Origin: Mumia flava | GTDB taxonomy: Bacteria; Actinomycetota; Actinomycetes; Propionibacteriales; Nocardioidaceae | Assembly: GCF_002797495.1 (NCBI RefSeq) | Contig: NZ_PGEZ01000001.1 | Span: 1-64,000, forward strand | Reading direction: 5' to 3' | DNA length: 64,000 nucleotides | Shown here: positions 24,009 through 33,353 of the stretch, one piece after another | How the letters are laid out: every line of letters begins with the position of its first letter | How positions within the stretch are numbered: position 1 is the first letter of the stretch | The notes under the pieces: generated by a model | What the model was told of the DNA's origin: nothing | Seen by the model: the letters and a program-made list of their open reading frames with translations, nothing else | Databases searched by the model: none | Program-made: the position numbers and the translations under genes

Positions 24009-24494
24009 TCAGGCCGGCGCCTCGCCCGGGGCCGCCCACGCCCACCGGCCCGCCACGTCGACGAGGACGTCGCCGGTCGCGAGGTGCCGCAGGTCGTCGG
24101 TCTCGACCACCGCGCGCACCGGGCCGGCCAGATCGACGATCAGCGCCGTCGCACCCTCGTCGATCGCCGCCCGGGCAGCGTCGCGCGCCCGGACGGGGAC
24201 AGGGCGCGCGTCCGGACGCCAGCGCCCGAGCGTCTCGAGCGACGAGAACGCCAGCAGAGCGCGTCGGCCGTCGGCGCCGGTCAGCATCACCGTCGCCATG
24301 TCCGCTTCCTTGTCGGTCCCGGACTCGGACTCGCCCAGAACGGCCACCACCGGGACCAGCACCCGGGCATCGGACAGCGCCCCGAGCACCCCGACGAGGT
24401 CGGGCGACTGCGCCAGCGCGTGCAGCGCGGCTGCGAGCCGCGGGTCGGCTGCGCCGTCGTCGTCGGGGAAGGCAGGCTGCGCGAGTGTGCTCAC
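24009..24494 (-). CDS. SseB-family protein
   Basis: Cytoplasmic 161-aa protein matching the SseB N-terminal domain common in actinobacteria: DARVLVPVVAV, ESGTDKEADMATVMLTGADG and AFSSLETLGRWRPDARPVPV, then EGATALIVDLAGP. No catalytic residues are evident and the role in actinobacteria is unknown. GTG at 24494 has AGGAGG almost touching it, inside an 8-bp inverted repeat GCCTCCTC/GAGGAGGC (24495-24520). Confidence 0.8.
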   Translation of the reverse strand: MSTLAQPAFPDDDGAADPRLAAALHALAQSPDLVGVLGALSDARVLVPVVAVLGESESGTDKEADMATVMLTGADGRRALLAFSSLETLGRWRPDARPVPVRARDAARAAIDEGATALIVDLAGPVRAVVETDDLRHLATGDVLVDVAGRWAWAAPGEAPA

Positions 24495-24585
24495 GCCTCC
24501 TCACGCTAGCGGGAGGAGGCTGTCCACCCGCCACGTGGCCGCCAGGGGGTCGTGCTGCTGGGTGGCCTGGGGCACACTGGACGGT

Positions 24586-25017
24586 ATGACCAGCACCGTG
24601 GCGATGCTTCCTTGGGCACTCCTGCTGTCCGCGCTCGCCGGGTTCTGGGCGTGGCGGGCGTGGCAGGCCGGCCGGCGCCGCGCCGCCGTCGGGCGCCTCG
24701 GGTGGGCGCTGCTGCCGTGGGCCCTGCTCATGGTCGGCGCCCTGCGCCTGGCCGTCCGGGTCGCCGACGCGGTCGTCGACTGGGCGACCGCCCTGGTCTT
24801 CAGCCCCACGGTCTGGCTCGGCGCGGCCCTCGGGGTCGTCTCGGTCGCCCTGATCGCCTACGGCAGTCGCGGTCGAGAGCCCGGAGCCGTCGCCTCCGAC
24901 CGGTCCGACCCGAGCACGGGTCGCACGAAGCCCGCTACGCGTGCGCGCGGTCGCAGCAGCGGCGACGACGACCTCGACGAGATCGAGGAGATCCTGCGCC
25001 GTCACGGCATCCAGTGA
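24586..25017 (+). CDS. small conserved membrane protein of unknown function
   Basis: Protein of 143 aa with three hydrophobic segments: residues 5-25, 40-65 and 70-95. A charged cytoplasmic tail follows, ending DDDLDEIEEILRRHGIQ. Acidic C-termini of this kind recur in small actinobacterial membrane proteins, but I do not recognise a characterised family. It lies divergent from the SseB-like gene and convergent with the PH-domain gene, 22 bp apart. The ATG at 24586 is the only start that keeps the first membrane segment intact. Confidence 0.7.
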   Translation: MTSTVAMLPWALLLSALAGFWAWRAWQAGRRRAAVGRLGWALLPWALLMVGALRLAVRVADAVVDWATALVFSPTVWLGAALGVVSVALIAYGSRGREPGAVASDRSDPSTGRTKPATRARGRSSGDDDLDEIEEILRRHGIQ

Positions 25018-25039
25018 CGCGCCCCGGACCAGCCGCCTC

Positions 25040-25495
25040 TCAGGTCTCCCCGTCGTCCGGGCCCTCGTCGCCGCCGGCCAGCAACCTCTCACGCAGGTAC
25101 CAGACGGCCTCGCGGGCCTGTGTCCCGTCGGAGGACGGAAGCCCCAGCATCATGACGCGCCGGTCGTCACGGGTGGCCAGCGTCGGCCACGGAGCGCCGT
25201 CGGGATAGGCCACGTCCAGGATGTCCGCCCAGGCCAGATGGTGCGTCCGGTACCCGTTCGTCACGTGCACCCCGTCGTCGTCGACCACCACCCGGCTGCG
25301 CGCGATCCCCCAGAGAACCGCCAGGAAGACCCCGAGGAAGAGCAGCAGCGTGCCGGTCTGCAGCGGGGTGAACGCGGCCCGGACCTCCGGCGGGAGCGTG
25401 GCCGCGACGGCGACGAACAGCGCGACGAGGCAGGCACCCGCGACGATCGCCACCACCCGCGGCCCGACCGGACGGTAGACCCGACGGTCGCTCAC
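25040..25495 (-). CDS. PH-domain membrane protein (bPH6-like)
   Basis: Protein of 151 aa: two membrane segments (residues 10-30 and 43-62), then a bacterial PH domain (SRVVVDDDGVHVTNGYRTHH, LAWADILDV) of the type in actinobacterial low-molecular-weight antigen 6. A short acidic tail follows. GTG at 25495 overlaps the hisG stop as GTGA, so it is translated with hisG. This association is common in actinobacteria but its meaning is unknown. Confidence 0.8.
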   Translation of the reverse strand: MSDRRVYRPVGPRVVAIVAGACLVALFVAVAATLPPEVRAAFTPLQTGTLLLFLGVFLAVLWGIARSRVVVDDDGVHVTNGYRTHHLAWADILDVAYPDGAPWPTLATRDDRRVMMLGLPSSDGTQAREAVWYLRERLLAGGDEGPDDGET

Positions 25496-26337
25496 AGCCG
25501 GCACGCGGCGATCTCGGTGACGAGCGTGCCCCGGGCTCCCAGCACCCACAGCTCGTCCATCACGCGCTGCGCGGTGTCGCGCGGCACCATCGACCGGACC
25601 GCGACCCACCCCTCGCGATGCAGCGGGGACACCGTCGGCGACTCGATCCCCGGCGTCAGCGCCACCGCCTGCTCGACCTGCTCGGCCCGGATGTCGTAGT
25701 CCATCATCACGTACGACCGGGCCACCAGGACGCCGTCGAGACGTCGCAGGAACACGTCGTACCCGTCCGGCCGGTCCCCGTCGCGCGGCGTGATCACCAC
25801 CGCCTCCGAGCGCAGGATCGGCTCTCCCACGACCTCCATGCCGGCCTGGCGCAGCGTGGAGCCGGTCTCGACCACGTCCGCGATCACGTCGGCCACGCCC
25901 AGCCGTACCGACGACTCCACCGCGCCGTCGAGGCGGACCACGTGCGCGTCGAGGTCGCGCTCGGACAGCCAGGACCGGACGATGCCCGGGTACGAGGTGG
26001 CGATCCGGCGGCCGGCGACGTCACGATCGGACGGCAGGTCGCCGACCGGGGCCGCGAAGTGGAAGCTCGAGGCACCGAAGCCGAGCCCCTTCACCTCCTG
26101 CGCCGACGCACCGGAGTCGAGCAGCAGGTCACGGCCGGTGATGCCGACGTCGAGGGTGCCCTCCCCCACGTAGATCGCGATGTCACGCGGACGCAGGTAG
26201 AAGAACTCGACGTCGTTGTCCGGGTCGACGGTGACGAGGTCCCGGCTGGTCCGGCGCTGCCGGTAGCCGGCCTCGGCGAGCAGCTGCGCCGCGGCCTCGG
26301 ACAGGGCGCCCTTGTTGGGGACGGCGATTCTGAGCAT
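25492..26337 (-). CDS. hisG: ATP phosphoribosyltransferase, long form
   Basis: First and feedback-controlled step of histidine synthesis: joins ATP and PRPP. The 281 aa are the long HisG form with a C-terminal ACT-like regulatory domain (residues 205-281, ending ARGTLVTEIAACRL). The catalytic part starts MLRIAVPNKGALSE and includes GITGRDLL near 80 and DVVETGSTLRQAG near 160. ATG at 26337 has AGGAG about 10 nt upstream. The rest of the histidine pathway, apart from hisE, is not in the window. Confidence 0.97.
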   Translation of the reverse strand: MLRIAVPNKGALSEAAAQLLAEAGYRQRRTSRDLVTVDPDNDVEFFYLRPRDIAIYVGEGTLDVGITGRDLLLDSGASAQEVKGLGFGASSFHFAAPVGDLPSDRDVAGRRIATSYPGIVRSWLSERDLDAHVVRLDGAVESSVRLGVADVIADVVETGSTLRQAGMEVVGEPILRSEAVVITPRDGDRPDGYDVFLRRLDGVLVARSYVMMDYDIRAEQVEQAVALTPGIESPTVSPLHREGWVAVRSMVPRDTAQRVMDELWVLGARGTLVTEIAACRL

Positions 26338-26408
26338 GGACTGCGACTCCTGGTGAGCGCGGGACGTCGTGGGGACGGGGCACGGGCGGGTCGACGCGAC
26401 CACGCCCG

Positions 26409-26672
26409 TCAGAGATGGGCGTAGACGTCGTCGAGCGTCAGCCCGGCCGCCAGCATCATCACCTGGGCGTGGTACAGCAGCTGGCTCAGCTCCTCCGCCG
26501 CACGCTCCGCGCCCTCGTGCTCCGCGGCCATCCAGGACTCCGCGGCCTCCTCGACCAGCTTCTTGCCGATCGTGTGCACGCCGGCGTCGAGCTCGGCGAC
26601 CGTGCGCGAGCCCTCGGGGCGGTTGACGGCCTTGTCGCTCAGCTCGGCGAACAGCTCGTCGAAGGTCTTCAT
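26409..26672 (-). CDS. hisE: phosphoribosyl-ATP pyrophosphatase
   Basis: Second step of histidine synthesis, hydrolysing PR-ATP to PR-AMP. An all-helical MazG-fold protein of 87 aa with the metal-binding block [17 protein letters not shown] and [15 protein letters not shown]. It stands alone rather than fused to HisI. It starts 6 bp after ribH ends and lies 71 bp before hisG, as in other actinobacteria. Confidence 0.96.
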   Translation of the reverse strand: MKTFDELFAELSDKAVNRPEGSRTVAELDAGVHTIGKKLVEEAAESWMAAEHEGAERAAEELSQLLYHAQVMMLAAGLTLDDVYAHL

Positions 26673-26678
26673 CGCGGC

Positions 26679-27149
26679 CTAGCGTACCGACGCCAGGACA
26701 GCGGCCGTCGCCACGGCTGCCTCGGCCGCCTCCCGGCCCTTGTCCTCGCGGCTCGACGCGAGGCCGGCACGGTCCAGCGCCTGGGCCTCGTCGTCGCACG
26801 TGAGCAGGCCGAAACCGACCGGCACGCCGGTCCGGGTCGCGACCTGAGCGAGGCCGTCTGTGGCCGCCGCGCACACGTAGTCGAAGTGAGGCGTGCCGCC
26901 ACGCACCACGACCCCGAGCGCCACGACCGCGTCGTAGCCCGCCTCGGCGTACGCGCCCGCGACCACCGGGAGCTCGAACGACCCGGGGACCCGTACCAGG
27001 GTCGGTTCCGCGCACCCCATCTCCGCCAGCGCGCGCAGGGCGCCGCCGACCAGCCCGTCCATCACCGTCTCGTGCCACGACGACGCCACGACCGCGACCC
27101 GCAGCCCGCTCGCGTCGCCCGCTACGCGCGGTGCGCCCTGTCCACTCAT
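26679..27149 (-). CDS. ribH: 6,7-dimethyl-8-ribityllumazine synthase
   Basis: Condenses the ribityl pyrimidine with dihydroxybutanone phosphate in riboflavin synthesis. [39 protein letters not shown] is interpreted in two blocks: the PGSFELP substrate site and the catalytic HFDYV region near residue 90. The 156 aa are typical. It overlaps the ribBA stop as ATGA. Confidence 0.96.
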   Translation of the reverse strand: MSGQGAPRVAGDASGLRVAVVASSWHETVMDGLVGGALRALAEMGCAEPTLVRVPGSFELPVVAGAYAEAGYDAVVALGVVVRGGTPHFDYVCAAATDGLAQVATRTGVPVGFGLLTCDDEAQALDRAGLASSREDKGREAAEAAVATAAVLASVR

Positions 27150-28501
27150 CGTGCTTCCTCCGTGCGTTCGACAACGGTGCTCTCGGGGACGACGCCCTCG
27201 GGTTCGGTGCGGTCGAGCGCCGCGGGCTCGGGAACCGCGCGCTCGAGCGCCGGCGGCTGCGTGAGCAGCTCCGGCAGGTGGTGACCCATGCGCTCCGCCT
27301 TCGTCTGGAGGTAGCGCAGGTTGTCCGCCGTGGGCGCGATCGCCAGCGGCGCCCGCCCGGCGACCGCGACGCCGTACCGCTGGAGCGCCGCGACCTTGTC
27401 CGGGTTGTTCGTCAGCAGGCGCACGGAGCTGACCTTCAGATCGCGCAGGATCTGGGCGGCGTCAGCGTAGTGACGGGCGTCGATCGGGAGGCCGAGCGTG
27501 AGGTTCGCGTCGACGGTGTCCTGCCCGGCGTCCTGGAGCGCGTAGGCCTGGAGCTTGCCGATCAGGCCGATCCCGCGCCCCTCGTGCCCGCGCAGGTAGA
27601 CCACCACGCCGGCGCCGTGCTCGGTGATCGCGGCCATCGACGCCTGCAGCTGCGGCCCGCAGTCGCAGCGCTGCGACTGGAGCACGTCGCCGGTCAGGCA
27701 CTCCGAGTGGACCCGCACGAGCACGTCAGCGCCGTCGCCGAGATCGCCGTGCACGAGCGCGACCTGCTCACCGCCGTCGACGGTGTTGCGGTAGCCGATG
27801 GCGGTGAACGTCCCGAACTCGGTCGGCAGCCTGGTCTCGACCACCCGCTGCATCTGCGTCTCGTGGCGGCGCCGGTAGGTGATCAGGTCCTCGATCGAGA
27901 TCATCGCCAGACCGTGCTCGTCGGCGAACTCCCTCAGCTCGGGCGCGCGCATCAGCGACCCGTCGTCGTTGATCAGCTCGCCGATCACCCCGGCCGGGGT
28001 CAGCCCCGCCAGACGCGTCAGGTCCACCGCGGCCTCGGTGTGACCCGGCCGAGCCAGTACACCACCGTCGCGGGCCCGCAGCGGGAGCACGTGACCCGGC
28101 TGCACCAGCTCGTACGGCTCGGTCGCCGAGTCCGCGAGCACCCGCACGGTCCTCGCCCGGTCGGCGGCAGAGATGCCGGTCGTGACCCCGTCACGGGCGT
28201 CGACCGAGATCGTGTACGCGGTCTTGAGGCGGTCCCGGTTGTGCGGCGTCATCAACGCGATCCCGAGCCGGTCGAGCAGCTCACCGGTCACCGGCGCGCA
28301 CACGTACCCGCTCGAGTGCCGCACCATCAGGCCCATCAGCTCGGGGGTCGCCTTGCTGGCCGCGAAGATCAGGTCGCCCTCGTTCTCGCGGCCCGGGTCG
28401 TCCACCACGACGACCGCGCGGCCCGCCGCGATGTCGCTCAGGGCTCGCTCCACGCTGTCGAGCCGGATCGCGTCCAGCTCCTCCTGGGCCGTCCTGCTCA
28501 T
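27146..28501 (-). CDS. ribBA: bifunctional 3,4-dihydroxy-2-butanone 4-phosphate synthase / GTP cyclohydrolase II
   Basis: Supplies both branches of riboflavin synthesis. Residues 1-205 are the DHBP synthase domain ([18 protein letters not shown] with the acidic metal loop). Residues 210-405 are GTP cyclohydrolase II with the zinc cysteines in [15 protein letters not shown] and the [10 protein letters not shown] block. About 45 extra C-terminal residues are Pro/Glu/Val-rich low complexity. Length 451 aa. ATG at 28501 overlaps the stop of the pnuC-like gene. Confidence 0.97.
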   Translation of the reverse strand: MSRTAQEELDAIRLDSVERALSDIAAGRAVVVVDDPGRENEGDLIFAASKATPELMGLMVRHSSGYVCAPVTGELLDRLGIALMTPHNRDRLKTAYTISVDARDGVTTGISAADRARTVRVLADSATEPYELVQPGHVLPLRARDGGVLARPGHTEAAVDLTRLAGLTPAGVIGELINDDGSLMRAPELREFADEHGLAMISIEDLITYRRRHETQMQRVVETRLPTEFGTFTAIGYRNTVDGGEQVALVHGDLGDGADVLVRVHSECLTGDVLQSQRCDCGPQLQASMAAITEHGAGVVVYLRGHEGRGIGLIGKLQAYALQDAGQDTVDANLTLGLPIDARHYADAAQILRDLKVSSVRLLTNNPDKVAALQRYGVAVAGRAPLAIAPTADNLRYLQTKAERMGHHLPELLTQPPALERAVPEPAALDRTEPEGVVPESTVVERTEEAR

Positions 28502-29193
28502 GCCACCACCTCCGTACGCGGGTCCTCGATGCGCGGGCGCTCGTCGCGCGAGGCCCGCAGCCACACGACGAAGCCCCAGACGACGAACGCGGCGTACACC
28601 CCGTACAGCACCGCCGACGGGTAGTAGCCGAAGTACAGCAGCTCGGGTACGCCGACCAGGTCGACGGCGAGCCACACCAGCCAGAAGTCGACCCAGCCGC
28701 GTGCCATCGCGAACGTCGCCAGGATCGAGCCGACGAAGATCCACGCGTCGGCGAGGTAGTACCAGCCCGGGGCCGGCCATCCCGCGCCGACCTGCATGAA
28801 CAGCCATGCGCAGAACCCGATCGCGACCGCGGCACCCGTCAGGTACGCGATCCGCTCACGGTGCGTCGCCCACCGCGGCACGACCGCGGGCGCGTCCGCC
28901 GTGGTCCGCGCGGCGCGCCAGCGCACCCACCCGTACACGGCGACCGCCACGAAGAACACCTGGCGCGCGGCCTGGCCGAAGAGCGGGGCGCCGTGGCCGC
29001 CGAGCGCCGTGCCGAGGAAGACGGTGAACAGCAGCACGTTGCCGACGATGCCGACCGGCCACGCCCACACCCGCCGACGCATCCCCCCGACCGCCGACGC
29101 GAGCCCGAAGGCGTTCCCGACGATCTCGCGCCACGCGATCGGGTGCCCGCCGATCACGAGGTGGGCGTCGTACAGCTCGGTCAGGATGCTCAC
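28498..29193 (-). CDS. PnuC-family vitamin transporter, probably riboflavin (PnuX)
   Basis: Integral membrane protein of 231 aa with about seven hydrophobic segments and the PnuC layout ([46 protein letters not shown]). PnuC itself imports nicotinamide riboside. Relatives inside FMN-riboswitch-controlled operons of Corynebacterium and Streptomyces (PnuX) import riboflavin. This gene sits between ribE and ribBA, overlapping both by 4 bp, and is downstream of the FMN riboswitch, so riboflavin is the likely substrate. Confidence 0.85.
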   Translation of the reverse strand: MSILTELYDAHLVIGGHPIAWREIVGNAFGLASAVGGMRRRVWAWPVGIVGNVLLFTVFLGTALGGHGAPLFGQAARQVFFVAVAVYGWVRWRAARTTADAPAVVPRWATHRERIAYLTGAAVAIGFCAWLFMQVGAGWPAPGWYYLADAWIFVGSILATFAMARGWVDFWLVWLAVDLVGVPELLYFGYYPSAVLYGVYAAFVVWGFVVWLRASRDERPRIEDPRTEVVA

Positions 29194-29804
29194 GACGCCG
29201 GCTCCTGCGGTCCGAGGCGGTCACCGAGCATCCGCTCGACGTACTTCGCGAGGACGTCCACCTCGAGGTTCACGACGTCGCCGGGCTTCTTCACGCCGAG
29301 CGTCGTCAGCGCGAGCGTGGTCGGGATCAGGGAGATCGAGAAGCGGTCCTCGGAGACGTCGACCACGGTCAGGGAGATCCCGTCGACGGTGATCGAGCCC
29401 TTGGCGACGAGGTAGCGCGCCAGCTCCCGAGGGAACGCGACCTCGACGACCTCCCAGTGCTCGCTCGGCGTCCGCGAGACGATCGTCCCCGTCGCGTCCA
29501 CGTGGCCCTGGACGACGTGGCCGCCCAGCCGGGCGCCGACCCTCAGGGCCCGCTCCAGGTTCACCGTGTCGCCGACGGCGGCACGACCCAGGCTGGTCCG
29601 GTCCAGCGACTCGCGCATCACGTCGACGGTGAACGACTCGTCGTCGTGCTCGGTCACCGTCAGACAGCAGCCGTTCACGGCGATCGAGTCGCCGTGACCG
29701 GCGTCGGAGACGACCAGCGGTCCACGGACCCGCATCCGGACCGCGTCGCCCTGGTCCTCGAGGGCGAGCACGGTCCCGAGCTCCTCGACGATTCCGGTGA
29801 ACAT
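29190..29804 (-). CDS. ribE: riboflavin synthase alpha chain
   Basis: Dismutation of two lumazines to riboflavin. Two homologous lumazine-binding repeats: MFTGIVEELGTV with NGCCLTV (residues 1-90), and HVVQGHVDATGTI with VDGISLTVVDV (95-190). Length 204 aa. It starts 4 bp after the ribD stop. Confidence 0.96.
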   Translation of the reverse strand: MFTGIVEELGTVLALEDQGDAVRMRVRGPLVVSDAGHGDSIAVNGCCLTVTEHDDESFTVDVMRESLDRTSLGRAAVGDTVNLERALRVGARLGGHVVQGHVDATGTIVSRTPSEHWEVVEVAFPRELARYLVAKGSITVDGISLTVVDVSEDRFSISLIPTTLALTTLGVKKPGDVVNLEVDVLAKYVERMLGDRLGPQEPAS

Positions 29805-29808
29805 CAGC

Positions 29809-30840
29809 TCAGTCCTCCCTGTCGTGCGGTCGTGCGGTGATCCGGACGTCCGCCCCGACGACGGTCACGTCGGTGATCGTCAGGCGGTGGGCGTCGGCGA
29901 CCGTGCCGACGCCGGCTTCGGTCAGCGCGGCGTCCCCGCGGCCGAGCAGCAGCGGGGCGACGTACCCGACGACCTCGTCGACCAGCCCGTGGGCGGCGAA
30001 GGCGCCCGCCAGCCGCGGCCCGCCCTCGAGCCACACGTGCCGGATCTCACGCGCCCCGAGCTCCGCGAGAGCGGAGGGCACGTCACGGGTGCGAAGCCGC
30101 AGCGTCGGCGCGGTGTCGTCGTTGAGCCGGGCGTCGACCGGCAGGTCACGCTCGCCGAGCACGACGCGCAGCGGCTGCTGGTCGTACGGCAGCGGCGCGC
30201 CCTCGTCGTCGCGCAGCGTCAGCCGTGGGTCGTCGGCGAGCGCGGTGCCGGTCCCGACGAGGATCGCGTCGCACCGCGCCCGGAAGGCCTGGACGTCGGC
30301 GCGGGACTCGCGCGAGGTGATCCACCGGCTCGACCCGTCCGCCGCCGCGCTCCGCCCGTCGAGGCTCGCGGCGTACTTCCAGGTCACGAAGGGACGGCCG
30401 GTACGGATCGCGAAGGTCCACTCGCGGTTGAGCTCGGCGGCCTCGTCGGCGAGCAGGCCCGTCTCGACGTCGATGCCGGCGGCGCGGAGCCGGTCGGCGC
30501 CACCGGCCGCCTGAGGGTTCGGGTCGGCCTGCCCGTAGACCACGCGGCGGACCCCGGCGGCGACCAGGGCTTCGCTGCACGGTCCCGTGCGGCCCTGGTG
30601 GTTGCACGGCTCGAGCGTGACCACCGCGGTGGACCCGTCGGCGCGCGTGCCGGCGCGGGCGAGGGCGTCGGCCTCGGCATGGGCGGTGCCGGCGCCACGG
30701 TGGGCGCCCGTGGCGAGCACGGTGCCGTCCGAGGACAGCAGCACACAGCCCACGCGCGGGTTCGGGAACGTGCGGACGCACGCGTCCCGGGCAGCCTGCA
30801 GCGCCCGGCGCATCGCCTGGGTCTCGTGCTGGTCCGCCAC
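29809..30840 (-). CDS. ribD: bifunctional diaminohydroxyphosphoribosylaminopyrimidine deaminase / reductase
   Basis: Second and third steps of the pyrimidine branch. Residues 1-140 are the zinc deaminase (HAEADAL, TLEPCNHQGRTGPC). Residues 145-343 are the NADPH reductase (VTWKYAASLDGRSA, VGTGTALADDPRLT, VWLEGGPRLAGAF). GTG at 30840 is the first start after the riboswitch; GAGAGGG lies just upstream. First gene of the rib operon. Length 343 aa. Confidence 0.96.
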   Translation of the reverse strand: MADQHETQAMRRALQAARDACVRTFPNPRVGCVLLSSDGTVLATGAHRGAGTAHAEADALARAGTRADGSTAVVTLEPCNHQGRTGPCSEALVAAGVRRVVYGQADPNPQAAGGADRLRAAGIDVETGLLADEAAELNREWTFAIRTGRPFVTWKYAASLDGRSAAADGSSRWITSRESRADVQAFRARCDAILVGTGTALADDPRLTLRDDEGAPLPYDQQPLRVVLGERDLPVDARLNDDTAPTLRLRTRDVPSALAELGAREIRHVWLEGGPRLAGAFAAHGLVDEVVGYVAPLLLGRGDAALTEAGVGTVADAHRLTITDVTVVGADVRITARPHDRED

Positions 30841-30929
30841 CGCTCGCCCTCTCGTCGTCGATCGACGCGGGCTCCGGGGTGACAGGTCGTCGCTCGCCGG
30901 GCCCGGCGGACACCGGGCATCGGCGAGGG

Positions 30930-31060
30930 GCGCGTGTTCCTCCCATCCGGACTCTCACCGTCGGTCCTGGAGTTCCACCAGGTCAACCGTCGGCCCGAAG
31001 GCGTCAGGGTCGCGGACTGTCACCGCCGGCTCGGAATTTCACCGACCCCGGAGCACGCAC
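30930..31060 (-). ncRNA. FMN riboswitch (RFN element)
   Basis: The minus strand contains the conserved RFN blocks in order: GGGGTCGGTGAAATTCCGA, CCGGCGGTGACAGTCCGCGA, a variable arm, TGGTGGAACTCCAG, and GACGGTGAGAGTCCGGATGG followed by GAGGAA. These build the P1-P6 FMN aptamer. It lies about 90 nt upstream of the ribD start, between the promoter and the gene. It should lower expression of ribD-ribE-pnuX-ribBA-ribH when FMN is plentiful. Whether it acts on termination or on translation is not clear from the expression platform. Confidence 0.95.
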
Positions 31061-31074
31061 TGCTCTCGCTGTCG

Positions 31075-31104
31075 AGTGTACGACGCCCCGCGGCGGCCCG
31101 GCAC
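31075..31104 (-). promoter_or_regulatory. likely promoter of the riboflavin operon
   Basis: TACACT (31080-31075) on the minus strand is a good -10. GTGCCG (31104-31099) with an 18-bp spacer is a weak -35. The predicted start near 31068 lies just before the riboswitch. Confidence 0.5.
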
Positions 31105-31132
31105 CCAGGTCCGCGCCACGGACCGACGAGCC

Positions 31133-31804
31133 TCAGACGTGCCGGCGCGCGGCCGCCGCCGCACGATCCCGGAGCGCGTCGACCATCGCCGACGGATCGT
31201 CGGCGCCGAACACCGCGGAACCCGCCACGAACGTGTCCGCACCCGCTTCGGCGCACCGCTCGATCGTCGACTCCGACACACCGCCGTCGACCTGGAGCCA
31301 GACGTCACCGCCGTGCTTGTCCAGCAGCGCACGGGTCCTGCGGATCTTCGGGAGCATGATGTCGAGGAACGCCTGGCCGCCGAAACCCGGCTCGACGGTC
31401 ATCAGCAGCACCATGTCGAGCTCGCCGAGCAGGTCCTCGTACGGCTCGATCGGCGTCGCCGGCTTCAGCGCCATCGACGCGCGTGCGCCCTGGCCGCGCA
31501 GCTCGCGGGCCAGGCGGACCGGAGCCGCCGCGGCCTCCACGTGGAACGTCACGCTGTCCGCGCCCGCCTCGGCGTACGCGGGGGCCCACCGGTCGGGGTC
31601 CTCGATCATCAGGTGGGCATCGACGGGCGTGTCGGTCACGCCGGCGATCGCCTCGAGGACGGGCAGACCGAGCGTGAGGTTCGGGACGAAGTGGTTGTCC
31701 ATCACGTCGACGTGCACCCAGTCGGCGTTGTCGATCCGGCGGACGTCGCGCTCGAGGTTCGCGAAGTCGGCGGACAGGATGCTCGGCGAGATGCGCAGGC
31801 CCAT
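31133..31804 (-). CDS. rpe: ribulose-phosphate 3-epimerase
   Basis: Interconverts ribulose 5-phosphate and xylulose 5-phosphate in the pentose phosphate cycle; ribulose 5-phosphate is also the RibB substrate. TIM barrel of 223 aa: [52 protein letters not shown] and LQVDGGVSE hold the metal and catalytic Asp/His residues. It is upstream of ribD but a separate promoter and riboswitch lie between them. Confidence 0.97.
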   Translation of the reverse strand: MGLRISPSILSADFANLERDVRRIDNADWVHVDVMDNHFVPNLTLGLPVLEAIAGVTDTPVDAHLMIEDPDRWAPAYAEAGADSVTFHVEAAAAPVRLARELRGQGARASMALKPATPIEPYEDLLGELDMVLLMTVEPGFGGQAFLDIMLPKIRRTRALLDKHGGDVWLQVDGGVSESTIERCAEAGADTFVAGSAVFGADDPSAMVDALRDRAAAAARRHV

Positions 31805-31854
31805 GGGAGCAGGCTAGCGAGGAGCCGCGACGCCGACCCGCGCGGGCGTCCTCA

Positions 31855-31942
31855 CCACCCGCGACTCGCGACCACACCACCCGCGACTCGCGACCACACC
31901 ACCCGCGACTCGCGACCACACCACCGGCGACTCGCCGCCCGT
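31855..31942. repeat. 22-bp tandem repeat, three exact copies plus one degenerate
   Basis: The unit CCACCCGCGACTCGCGACCACA occurs at 31855, 31877 and 31899 with no change, and a diverged copy follows at 31921. Each unit contains the odd palindrome CGCGACTCGCG. The units abut without spacers. The array fills most of the gap between rpe and rsmB (31805-31961), where no gene is seen. Confidence 0.9.
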
Positions 31943-31961
31943 GAGTGGCCACCGCACGAGG

Positions 31962-33353
31962 TCAGCGGCGGCGCAGCTGCGCGACGAACATGGCGTCCGT
32001 GCCGTGCCGGTGCGGCCAGAGCTGGACGTACGGTCCGGTGCCGGCGAGGTCGGGAACCTGCGGGAGCGCCGCCGTGGCGTCGAGCAGCGTGACGTCCTCT
32101 CGCCCGGCGAGCACGTCCTCGACCACGCCGCGGGTCTCCGCGAGGTGCGGCGAGCAGGTGGCGTACGTGACCACTCCCCCGGGCCGGGTGAGCTCGACCG
32201 CCCGGACGAGCAGCGCCCGCTGGAGTCGCACCAGCTCGCCGACGTCCTCGGGACGACGGCGCCACCGAGCCTCCGGGCGCCGTCGGAGGGCACCGAGCCC
32301 GGTGCAGGGCGCGTCGACCAGGACCCGGTCGAACGGCGGAAGCTCGAGGGTGCGCCCGTCGTGGGTCACGACCTCGACGTCGGGCAGCCGCCGGACCGCC
32401 GCCGCGACCAGCCGGGCACGGTGCGGCGCAACCTCGTTGGCGACCAGGTGGGCGCCTCGCGGCGCGGCCAGCGCGGCCGTCAGGGCCGCCTTCCCGCCGG
32501 GACCGGCGCACAGGTCGAGCCAGCGTGCGTCCGGCCCGTCCAGCGCAGCGGACGTCGCCGCCAGCGCCACCAGCTGCGAGCCCTCGTCCTGGACGCCGGC
32601 GCGACCGTCACGCACCGCGTCGATCGCGGCCGGGTCACCGCCCTCGGTCAGCCGCACGGCGTACGGGGACCAGTGTCCGGGCTCGGCTCCCGCGACCCCC
32701 AGCTCGCCGACGTCCGCGAGGCCGGGGCGCGCGACCAGGGTGACGCGGGGCGGCTCGTTGTCGGCGGAGAGCAGCGCAGCGAGGTCGTCCAGCGCGTCGC
32801 CGTCGGTCGGACCGGCCGCGAGGGCGTCGCGCAGCGCCTCCACCACCCAGCGGGGGTGTGCGTGCTCGACGGACAGCCGGCCGATCGGGTCCTGCTCGGC
32901 CGGCGGTGCGACGCGGTCGACCCACGCGGCCTCGTCGAGCCTGTCGACCTTGCGCAGCACGGCGTTGACGAAGCCGGCCGGCCGGTGGCCCACCGCCGTG
33001 CGGACCAGATCGACGCTGGTCGAGATTGCGGCGTGACTCGGCACCCTCATCCCGAGCAGCTGGTGCGTCCCGAGCCGCAGCACGTCGCGCACCGGCGCGT
33101 CGATCCCCTTCGGCGCGAGGTGGTCGAGGATCAGGTCGTACGTCCCGGAGCGTCGGACCGTGCCGTGGGTCAGCTCGGTCGCGAACGCCGCGTCGCGTCC
33201 GGCGATCCCGCGATCGCGGAGCAGCGGCGGCAGCACCAGGTTCACGTACGCGTCGTCCTCGTCGACCGCGCGCAGGACGTCGTACGCCGCCCGGCGTGCC
33301 GGATCGACTCGTCCGCGCGGCGCGCCGCGTCGCTGCTCAGCCAAGGCGTGCAC
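31962..33353 (-). CDS. rsmB: 16S rRNA (cytosine-967-C5)-methyltransferase
   Basis: Methylates C967 of 16S rRNA using SAM. Residues 1-150 are a NusB-like RNA-binding domain ([19 protein letters not shown]). The C-terminal methyltransferase has [36 protein letters not shown] with one catalytic cysteine, and [10 protein letters not shown] with the second. The start is uncertain: GTG at 33353, used here, overlaps fmt by 17 bp and gives 463 aa; GTG at 33374 would add 7 residues. Neither has a clear ribosome binding site. Confidence 0.92.
   Translation of the reverse strand: MHALAEQRRGAPRGRVDPARRAAYDVLRAVDEDDAYVNLVLPPLLRDRGIAGRDAAFATELTHGTVRRSGTYDLILDHLAPKGIDAPVRDVLRLGTHQLLGMRVPSHAAISTSVDLVRTAVGHRPAGFVNAVLRKVDRLDEAAWVDRVAPPAEQDPIGRLSVEHAHPRWVVEALRDALAAGPTDGDALDDLAALLSADNEPPRVTLVARPGLADVGELGVAGAEPGHWSPYAVRLTEGGDPAAIDAVRDGRAGVQDEGSQLVALAATSAALDGPDARWLDLCAGPGGKAALTAALAAPRGAHLVANEVAPHRARLVAAAVRRLPDVEVVTHDGRTLELPPFDRVLVDAPCTGLGALRRRPEARWRRRPEDVGELVRLQRALLVRAVELTRPGGVVTYATCSPHLAETRGVVEDVLAGREDVTLLDATAALPQVPDLAGTGPYVQLWPHRHGTDAMFVAQLRRR

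Noticed and set aside
31855-31942. 22-bp units considered as a CRISPR array
   Set aside because: No spacers between units and no cas genes; a plain tandem repeat.
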